From the NCBI GenBank assembly GCA_937902445.1, contig CALELJ010000022.1, forward strand, positions 1 through 5,255: DNA of 5,255 nucleotides, in the 5' to 3' direction. This DNA comes from an uncultured Treponema sp. GTDB taxonomy: Bacteria > Spirochaetota > Spirochaetia > Treponematales > Treponemataceae. Both the position numbers and the translations under genes were made by a program. Positions 1-5,255 of the stretch are shown here, in pieces. Under the pieces are notes generated by a model that was not told the origin of the DNA, did no database searches, and saw only the letters and a program-made list of their open reading frames with translations. The first letter of the stretch is position 1, and each line of letters starts with the position of its first letter.

Positions 1-834
1 GCAGCGAAACTGCTCAAGAAAAAAGTTTATGATGCAACAGGACTAACCGTAAGTGTTGGAATTGCAAGCACAATGTACATCGCTAAAATCGCATCAGGTT
101 ATAGAAAGCCAGACGGAATTACGTTCATACCCAAAGGAAGGGAAACTGAGTTCATGCTTTCACTGCCCCTTGAAAAACTCTGGGGAGCCGGAACCAAAAC
201 CATGGAGAAATTGAAAGCCTACGGGATTAAAACGACCAGGGACATCTATGACAAATCACAGGCCCTTCTCATCACCCTTTTTGGCGATTCCATGGGAACT
301 TTCCTATACAACGCTGTGAGAGGGAACGAAGGACTCCAGTTTGGGGAAGAAGCCAAGAACCATTCCCTCAGCGCAGAGACTACATTCATCTACGACCTTA
401 CCGACACATACATAATTGAAACAGCCCTGCTTGACCTTGCAAACCAGATAATCTGGAGAATGTATAATGAGAATGTAAGATCACGGACCGTAGCATTGAA
501 AATCCGGTATGAAAATTTCAAGACAGTATCGATACAGGAAACATCAGAATTGCCGGTCACAAATGCGGATGATCTTTTTGAGCGGGCAAAAAGACTTTTT
601 CAAAAAAAATATGACAACGAGTCCGGCATCAGGCTTCTTGGACTTTCCGTGGCAAACACAGAAAGCACGTCTATACCAGTGCAGGGACAACTTTTTGATT
701 TTGGCGACGGAAAAAAAGCGAAAGTCGAAAAGGCAATCTTTGACATGGAAAAAAAGAACCCTGCCCTTCGGTTAAGAAAAGCAAGGCTCATTGACATCAA
801 CAGAAAAACTCTTGGAACTGATGGTAAAGATTGA
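1..834 (+). CDS. dinB: DNA polymerase IV (Y-family, DinB), 5'-truncated by window edge
   Basis: Error-prone translesion DNA polymerase acting on damaged templates in the cytoplasm. The frame is open from base 1 and gives 277 visible residues; Pol IV is usually 350-420, so the catalytic N-terminus is off the window. The ATG at 73 is internal, because conserved family sequence (TGLTVSVGIA) precedes it. Seen in order: the end of the palm (SVGIA, then AKIAS and KPDG, visible residues about 19-39); a helix-hairpin-helix thumb (LPLEKLWGAGTKTMEKL, about 55-71); and the little-finger domain from NHSLSAETTF (about 120) to IRLLGLSV (about 217). A Q-x-x-L-F sequence (QGQLF, residues 228-232, bases 682-696) matches the sliding-clamp binding consensus. 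It is followed by a charged tail like that of many longer Pol IV proteins. The usual N-K pair before the AKIAS helix reads T-M here. The gene is convergent with its neighbour and ends with TGA at 832-834. The family call is firm. Confidence -1.
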   Translation, partial: AAKLLKKKVYDATGLTVSVGIASTMYIAKIASGYRKPDGITFIPKGRETEFMLSLPLEKLWGAGTKTMEKLKAYGIKTTRDIYDKSQALLITLFGDSMGTFLYNAVRGNEGLQFGEEAKNHSLSAETTFIYDLTDTYIIETALLDLANQIIWRMYNENVRSRTVALKIRYENFKTVSIQETSELPVTNADDLFERAKRLFQKKYDNESGIRLLGLSVANTESTSIPVQGQLFDFGDGKKAKVEKAIFDMEKKNPALRLRKARLIDINRKTLGTDGKD

Positions 835-860
835 TTCCTTCCGCAGCTCCTGATTTTCCG

Positions 861-2921
861 CTACTGAAGAGGCGCATAATAACCGGTCTCATCACGGCCG
901 GAGCGGTTAAGAAGATAGGTTTCAATTTCAACAGGGAGATACTTTCTTCCGTATTCCGTAGAAAGGGATGAAGTATACCTGAACTGATACAATCCGGAAG
1001 GAATGCTGATTATATCCTTTATCACATCGCCAAGTCCTTCAGGTCTGTAGATGTAATACATTGATCCTGTCGTACCATTTGTAATGTAGGTTATTTCATC
1101 AGACAACGCATTCTGTGTAAGCTGGATGGTGCTGAATGAAATAGCATTATTGTTCATATAAGTTGTAAGGTCAGAAAGAGCATACTGGGCAAAGGAATTC
1201 TGGACTGAATCACCTGCAGTGATGTAGATGATTCCACGCTTCTTTTCAGCATTTATCAAACCGTTTGATGCAAGCCTCAAGGCAAGGTCGATGGCAACAT
1301 TTTCAGCATAAGGACATTTCAATGCCTTGCATGAAAAATCAGAAAGCTGAGCTGGATTTCCTGAGAATTCATTTACCGGAACAGCTCCGGCACAGATTAC
1401 ATTGACTGTACCACGGCCTTCCATGGACTGTGTAATTTCCCTTACAGCGGCATTCAATCTTTCCTCGTAAGGTTTCATTGAAATGCTTCTGTCAATCAAA
1501 ATGGTGATGTCTGCCACATCATTGTTGTTTGCGGCTCCTATGAGCTCAAAGTTCACAGGTTTCTTTCCTTCAGTGATGAAGAAGTTTGACTGCTCAAGAC
1601 CAACAACGCTCTGGCGCCTTCTGTTCTCCACCCTGACTTCAACAGTAACCTCAGGAAAGTTGTCTGCAATTACGCGCTCAAACTGAACATGAAAGCCGCC
1701 CACAAGTTCAGTCATCTTTGACATTACATAGATTTCATTGGCCTTGTAGTCAGTGACAACAATATTTCCATTGCGGTCGCTGACGGCACTTGTGAGAAGA
1801 CTGCGTCCCTTTCCAGTAACGGCATTTTCCACAACAGAACCATCAGTGGTATCGATTGAGTAGATTTTGTTCTTGTCTGTCACAAGAAGATGGGATCCCC
1901 ATTTCTTAAGGCTTTCAGGACGTGCAAAAGTCTTGTCGTTTACAAAAACACCAATGTAGTTTCCGGCCCTGTCGAATTCATAGATTCCGCCAAGAACACT
2001 GTCAGCAACAAGTACCCTTGAATCAACAACGGCGATTCCAGTTGGAGACTTCAGCCCCTGAAAATCAGCAGTCCTTGAACCAAAATAAAGAAGTCCGTTT
2101 CCCTCGGCGTCAAAAACACTTACACGGTTGTTTCCAAACTCAGTCACGTAGATGTTCCCGTATTCATCTTCAGCAAGATACTGGGGACCTATAAGCTGGC
2201 CGATTTTTCTACCTTTTTCACCAACATACTTTATGAAAGTTCCCTTTGAATTGAGAATGGAAATTCTGTCGCCGGCACTTTCACTTACAGCCAGGTTTCC
2301 ATTTTTCAAACGGATGATGTCCATAGGACGGTCAAAACCGTTGATAGGACCGCCGCTTTTCTGGACGACAACACCATTCACGTTGAAACGAAGAATATCA
2401 TTGGTTCCGTAGGCGACAACCCAGACTGAACCATCTGGATTTGCAAGGGTTGATACCGGATGAGTATAAATAAGATCCTTTCCGTTGACATTCGGGAATG
2501 AACCTGATTCCGTAAATTTCTGGGTAAAGCCGTATTCACTTTCTGTAACGCGCCTGTTGCTTACGACCTCAACCCTGTTCTGCAAAAGGATTCCGCCGTA
2601 ACCTGAATCAATGGCATAGTTCCACTGCTGCAGGGCCGCTCCCTCGATACCGGCACGATAATAAGCCTTTCCAAGCCAGTCAAGGATAAGTGTTTCACCA
2701 GGAAGATAGGAAAGGGCCTTTTCAAATTCCATGATGCTTTCGTTGAAGGCACCGCGATAATAGCTTTGAACACCACGCCTGAATTCCTCTTCCGCAAATC
2801 CGGAATTGGCAGACCTTCCAGAGTCGTCGCTCTCCCTTGCAGTATCACGAAGATTTACCTGGGAAAATGAAACTGAGGCAAGCAGTAACAATGTGGCAAA
2901 TAATGAAACTGATTTTTTCAT
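861..2921 (-). CDS. Exported TPR / NHL beta-propeller / VWA-domain protein
   Basis: Predicted exported scaffold or binding protein of 686 residues; its precise role is unknown. Residues 1-20 form a Sec signal peptide (MKKS, a hydrophobic LFATLLLLASV core, SFS before Q21). There is no lipobox cysteine, so it is probably periplasmic or surface-located and not a lipoprotein. Residues about 43-106 hold about two TPR helix pairs. Residues about 142-408 hold about six NHL-like propeller blades, each with an asp/gly-rich turn and a following beta strand (DEYGNIYVTEFGNNRVSVFD is the clearest). Residues about 420-460 resemble the beta-rich lead-in of VWFA-related proteins (GLEQSNFFITEGKKPVNFEL). The VWA domain spans about 470-640 and has D477-x-S479-x-S481. 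The second aspartate of the metal site, normally in a TDG-like turn, reads T568-A569-G570, and no clear MIDAS threonine is visible. C510, C531 and C536 could form a disulfide. The start at 2921 is supported by the signal peptide and by AGGGGA 10 bases upstream. It is probably the last gene of the operon. Confidence -1.
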   Translation of the reverse strand: MKKSVSLFATLLLLASVSFSQVNLRDTARESDDSGRSANSGFAEEEFRRGVQSYYRGAFNESIMEFEKALSYLPGETLILDWLGKAYYRAGIEGAALQQWNYAIDSGYGGILLQNRVEVVSNRRVTESEYGFTQKFTESGSFPNVNGKDLIYTHPVSTLANPDGSVWVVAYGTNDILRFNVNGVVVQKSGGPINGFDRPMDIIRLKNGNLAVSESAGDRISILNSKGTFIKYVGEKGRKIGQLIGPQYLAEDEYGNIYVTEFGNNRVSVFDAEGNGLLYFGSRTADFQGLKSPTGIAVVDSRVLVADSVLGGIYEFDRAGNYIGVFVNDKTFARPESLKKWGSHLLVTDKNKIYSIDTTDGSVVENAVTGKGRSLLTSAVSDRNGNIVVTDYKANEIYVMSKMTELVGGFHVQFERVIADNFPEVTVEVRVENRRRQSVVGLEQSNFFITEGKKPVNFELIGAANNNDVADITILIDRSISMKPYEERLNAAVREITQSMEGRGTVNVICAGAVPVNEFSGNPAQLSDFSCKALKCPYAENVAIDLALRLASNGLINAEKKRGIIYITAGDSVQNSFAQYALSDLTTYMNNNAISFSTIQLTQNALSDEITYITNGTTGSMYYIYRPEGLGDVIKDIISIPSGLYQFRYTSSLSTEYGRKYLPVEIETYLLNRSGRDETGYYAPLQ

Positions 2922-2931
2922 AAAACTAAAA

Positions 2932-2937
2932 TCCCCT
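2932..2937 (-). promoter_or_regulatory. Ribosome binding site of the TPR/NHL/VWA gene
   Basis: AGGGGA on the coding strand lies 10 bases before the ATG at 2921. It overlaps the TAG stop (2936-2938) of the upstream TPR gene. A ribosome finishing the TPR protein would therefore sit on this site, which suggests translational coupling. The site supports the chosen start. Confidence -1.
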
Positions 2938-3657
2938 AAAGCTGTTCCGCATTTGCAAGTTCCGAAAGATGTTCCATTATTATGGGATTGGAACTGTCTT
3001 CCTTACGGGCACGCTCAAGATATTTTTTTGATTCAGAATAAAGGCCCATCCTGTAGTAGACCCAGCCAAGACTGTCGAGACATGCCGCGCTGTTTGGCAA
3101 AATATCCAGCGCTTTTTTACAGCAGCTTAAAGCCCTTGTAAGGTCATTGCCTTCACAGGCGAGTATGTACCCCATTCCGTTGAGGGCTGTCGGATTGGAA
3201 CCGTCATAGCTGAGGGCTTTTTCATAGTACTCGCAGCTGAGACCGGTGTTCCCCTGCTGCTCCTGGATATCGGCCATGGCGGTGAATCGCTAAAGAGATA
3301 GTAAACAACATGCACTACAACAGCGATATCAAGAAGCTTGTTAAGCTCAAAATCGGAAAGTTTTTTTCGGCCGCTGAGACAATAGATAACTGCAAGAAGA
3401 TAACGACACTGAAGAACCCTGTCCTGTTCTTTTTCCGAGAGTTCTTTTTTTTCATTGGAAGAAGTTACAACCTGCTCAAGATACAGAAGTGCATCGTCAT
3501 AGCGCTTCATCTTTGAATAGCAGAGACCAAGAAAATATGCCAGGTCATCAGGGTCCGCCCCGCAACCTTCCGGCAAAGAAATGAAATATGCAAGGGCTCC
3601 TGAATAGTCCCCGCTGTTATAAAGGTAAATTCCTTCTTTTAGAATACTTTCTGCCAT
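2936..3657 (-). pseudogene. TPR-repeat protein gene interrupted by an apparent single-base frameshift
   Basis: Small TPR protein without a signal peptide, presumably a cytoplasmic protein-interaction module; partner unknown. It reads in two frames. The first part starts at ATG 3657 (MAESILKEG) and carries TPR-like helix pairs at residues about 2-27 and 38-65, then helices to about 124 (HVVYYLFSD). After that the same frame runs on to 3127 as non-TPR sequence. The second part, open from just after a TAG at 3290-3292 to the stop at 2936, carries three good TPR units: the ADIQEQQGN/YEKAL, LNGMGYILACEGN/KKAL and LDSLGWVYYRMG/ERA pairs. Adding one T near 3285-3286 joins the parts as LFSD-FTAMADIQ in a 240-residue protein whose TPR spacing runs through the join. 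The ATG at 3277 in the second frame has no Shine-Dalgarno, so an independent second gene is unlikely. The ATG at 3696, 13 codons upstream, lacks a ribosome site and lies within a small hairpin. Sequencing error, true decay and recoding are not distinguishable here; I favour an indel or error. Confidence -1.
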
Positions 3658-3663
3658 ATTATT

Positions 3664-3671
3664 CCCACCCT
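3664..3671 (-). promoter_or_regulatory. Ribosome binding site of the TPR gene
   Basis: AGGGTGGG on the coding strand ends 6 bases before ATG 3657. This decides the start in favour of MAESILKEG over the in-frame ATG at 3696, which has no purine-rich site upstream. Confidence -1.
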
Positions 3672-3688
3672 GAAATATGGTAAATCCG

Positions 3689-3706
3689 CGGAACATTCTG
3701 GTTCCG
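3689..3706 (-). repeat. Short perfect inverted repeat between surE and the TPR gene
   Basis: CGGAAC, a 6-base loop, then GTTCCG: a perfect 6-bp stem in the 57-base gap downstream of the surE stop. No T-run follows, so it does not look like an intrinsic terminator. It could be an mRNA processing or stability hairpin, a small operator, or chance. Confidence -1.
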
Positions 3707-3714
3707 TAGTCTTT

Positions 3715-4524
3715 CTATAGAATAAAACTATTTTCAAATCCCCTCAAGTCCACGTAGGCAGCTTCCGCATATACGGAACTGACAGAAACGTAACCGCTTT
3801 CAGTAGCCTTGAAATCGGCGATGTCATCCCCATAACTGAAAACCTGAAGTCCTCCGACACACTTGGAAGTCATCGATCCATCTGTTTTCTTTTCTATTTC
3901 AATTTTGTCAAAGTATCGTCGTACACAAGGATTTGTAAGCCTGACGCCCTTGTATTTTTCAAGGCATGGAGTATTGACGTTCACAAAACGCTCGTAGACA
4001 TAACGGTCTCCGACCTTTTTTCTCTCTCCGCATAGCTCAATAAGCTTTTCAAGATTCCTGCAGGCAAAATCAGCGACAGAATCAAAGTAAAGGTCATTTC
4101 CATGGTCTTCAGGATCGCGGAATGAGTTGCAGTCAACACTCAGAGCAATTCCGGGAATTCCAGAAAGGCTTGCATGTCTTGCAGCGCCGCAGGTACCTGA
4201 ATAAATAATGTCTGTACCAACATTCGGTCCGTCATTAATGCCGGAAACAACTACGTCTACATCCGGAATATGTGAACCGGCAATTCCGCAAAGGGCACAG
4301 TCTACAGGAGATCCTGCCAGAGAAAAAGCTGCTACGGAAGGAAGGTTTTCAGAATCAACCTTCACTATTTCAATGGGTCTTGCAACAGTCATTGAGCAGG
4401 AAGCTGCGGACTTGTTTGTGCTGGGCGCAACTATGTAGACTTCATGGTCTTTGCTGAACCTTCTGGCCAGGGCAGCGATTCCAGGGGCATTTATTCCGTC
4501 ATCATTAGCAAGAAGAACTCTCAT
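3715..4524 (-). CDS. surE: 5'/3'-nucleotidase SurE
   Basis: Metal-dependent phosphatase that removes phosphate from nucleoside 5'- and 3'-monophosphates in the cytoplasm; in other bacteria it is tied to stationary-phase survival. The protein has 269 residues, close to the usual 245-265. Family landmarks are all visible: MRVLLANDDGINAPGI at the N-terminus with metal-ligand D8 and D9; APSTNKSAAS with ligand S39; SGINDGPNVG with ligand N97; IYSGTCGAARHASLSGIPGIALS at about 107-129; and FVNVNTP at about 180-186. The C-terminal strand normally written S-x-T-P-L reads SVSSVY here. Ten cysteines are present, including one in the GTxGAA loop. The ATG overlaps the upstream kinase stop as ATGA, and AAAGGGAG lies 10 bases before it inside that gene, so the two are probably translationally coupled. 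Identification is firm; the exact substrate range cannot be read from sequence. Confidence -1.
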   Translation of the reverse strand: MRVLLANDDGINAPGIAALARRFSKDHEVYIVAPSTNKSAASCSMTVARPIEIVKVDSENLPSVAAFSLAGSPVDCALCGIAGSHIPDVDVVVSGINDGPNVGTDIIYSGTCGAARHASLSGIPGIALSVDCNSFRDPEDHGNDLYFDSVADFACRNLEKLIELCGERKKVGDRYVYERFVNVNTPCLEKYKGVRLTNPCVRRYFDKIEIEKKTDGSMTSKCVGGLQVFSYGDDIADFKATESGYVSVSSVYAEAAYVDLRGFENSFIL

Positions 4525-5255
4525 AGCAGGTGCACTCCCTTTGCAGGCTCAACCTCATAGCAGTGTGCCTCAAAACCGAAAATCCGCTCATATTCCTCAA
4601 GCTTTTCCTTGTATTTTGCAACATCCTCTTCCCTGAGGATTGAATAGATTCCGCGTCCAAATCCCTTGCCGGTAATGCGTCCGCAGTTTACAGGAGTCCT
4701 AAGATCATCCGGTTTCTCATCAAGGCTGCGGATTCTTTTGATTATCCAGTCGATTTCAGGACATGAAATTTCATAGTCCTTCATATTGTCGTGGCTTCTG
4801 TTCACTGCACGGGCAAAGCAGGCAAAATCGTTTTTCTGAAGTCCCCCAATGCAATCAAGGACACATTTATGCTCCTTCATTATGCAGTTGAGGCGTCTTT
4901 TCGTATCTTCGTTCACAACGCCGAGAACTTCGTTTATTTCAGTCTGGCTTTCCTCATACTGCCATCCACCATAAACATTTGACCTGATGTTCTTCAGTTC
5001 ACCAAGAAGGAGAACATTTTCAGGCTGCATGAGGCTGTCTTCGTTCCATGTAACGATTCTTGGAACACTGGCGTCCGTAAGGATAACTTTCCTGTCCTTC
5101 ATCTTGAAAGGAATCACATCCCATGATTTTTCAGAATAATCCGTGAGAACAAGGCTGTCCTCCTTGGAAAACAAAGCCGCATAGGTGTCAGCCATATGGT
5201 TGTCAGTTCCGTAGTAATTTCGGTTAGCCCTGTCCAGAACCTTGAGCATCTGATC
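4521..5255 (-). CDS. Galactokinase-family GHMP kinase, C-terminal part (start beyond right edge)
   Basis: Likely ATP-dependent sugar 1-kinase of the GHMP superfamily, with galactose the best-guess substrate (Leloir pathway). The frame is open to the right edge, giving 244 visible residues. Full galactokinases have about 390, so the N-terminal galactose-binding motif and the ATP-binding P-loop-like motif are outside the window. The ATG at 5249 is internal. Visible landmarks: N-H-M-A-D (visible residues 19-23) aligned to the family G-I-M-D that carries the catalytic aspartate, with D23 kept; then LVLTDYS, matching the family L-x-I-D-C strand; SHDNMKDYEISCPEIDWI, a strong galactokinase signature; motif 3, ITGKGFGRG, where the family usually has TGxGFGG; and an EPAKGVHLL end like the family P-A-x-G-A. 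The changed glycines suggest a divergent subgroup, so another sugar is possible and I give no symbol. It is the first visible gene of the block; its TGA overlaps the surE ATG. Confidence 0.75.
   Translation of the reverse strand, partial: DQMLKVLDRANRNYYGTDNHMADTYAALFSKEDSLVLTDYSEKSWDVIPFKMKDRKVILTDASVPRIVTWNEDSLMQPENVLLLGELKNIRSNVYGGWQYEESQTEINEVLGVVNEDTKRRLNCIMKEHKCVLDCIGGLQKNDFACFARAVNRSHDNMKDYEISCPEIDWIIKRIRSLDEKPDDLRTPVNCGRITGKGFGRGIYSILREEDVAKYKEKLEEYERIFGFEAHCYEVEPAKGVHLL
4535..4542 (-). promoter_or_regulatory. Ribosome binding site of surE inside the kinase gene
   Basis: AAAGGGAG on the coding strand lies 10 bases before the surE ATG, within the last codons of the kinase gene. With the ATGA overlap it supports coupled translation and fixes the surE start. 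Confidence 0.6.

Noticed and set aside
73..75. ATG as the start of the DinB gene
   Set aside because: Conserved Pol IV palm sequence is encoded in frame from base 1, so the true start is off the window.
841..866. TTCCGC direct repeat around the convergent junction as a possible att or regulatory repeat
   Set aside because: Only six bases, two copies, with no associated integrase or symmetrical structure; expected by chance.
1922..2412. Open frames on the + strand opposite the NHL propeller region
   Set aside because: They lie antisense to a well-supported coding region, have no recognisable domains, and have biased low-complexity composition typical of shadow frames.
3275..3277. ATG opening a separate 113-residue TPR gene
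   Set aside because: No Shine-Dalgarno lies upstream, and the first residues fall in the middle of a TPR helix, so it reads as the 3' part of the broken gene.
3361..3367. A7 run in the TPR gene, in the A AAA AAA phase of a -1 slippery site
   Set aside because: A -1 slip here enters a frame that meets TGA within five codons and again TAG at 3290-3292, so it cannot join the two TPR halves. No strong downstream stem was seen.
3445..3452. A8 run on the coding strand of the TPR gene, possible slippage or phase-variation tract
   Set aside because: The frame is intact across it and the TPR pattern continues in the same frame downstream. The actual break is about 160 bases further on.
5247..5249. 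ATG as the start of the kinase gene
   Set aside because: The frame stays open to the edge, and a galactokinase lacking its first 140 or so residues would lose its ATP and sugar sites; the gene is cut by the window.

Overview
The window looks like ordinary chromosomal sequence from a host-associated spirochaete, most likely a Treponema. This is inference from moderate-to-low GC, purine-rich Shine-Dalgarno sites, and the mix of a secreted TPR/NHL/VWA protein, a small TPR protein, SurE and a divergent galactokinase-family kinase. No rRNA or species marker is present. I see no RNA gene, CRISPR array, insertion sequence, att site or origin.

Layout. On the + strand, bases 1-834 hold the C-terminal two thirds of a Y-family DNA polymerase (DinB, Pol IV) whose start lies off the left edge. 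It converges on a four-gene block that fills the rest of the window on the - strand. In transcription order (right to left) the block is: a galactokinase-family GHMP kinase cut by the right edge; surE, whose ATG overlaps the kinase stop as ATGA; a cytoplasmic-type TPR protein gene broken by an apparent one-base frameshift; and a 686-residue exported protein combining TPR, an NHL-type beta-propeller and a von Willebrand factor A domain. Gaps inside the block are a 4-base overlap, 57 bases and 14 bases, so one operon is likely. Its promoter must lie outside the window or inside a gene.

How the genes may work together. The kinase and SurE are metabolic or housekeeping enzymes (sugar phosphorylation; nucleoside monophosphate phosphatase). 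The last two genes look like a pair built for protein-protein interaction, one in the cytoplasm and one in the periplasm or at the cell surface. No direct functional link is visible, so the grouping may reflect only co-transcription.

The observations most worth a second look are: the TPR gene frameshift, which can be confined to about 15 bases; the degenerate metal site (MIDAS) of the VWA domain in an unusual three-module exported protein; and non-canonical glycine positions in the kinase motifs. I did not find a clearly novel biological system here.
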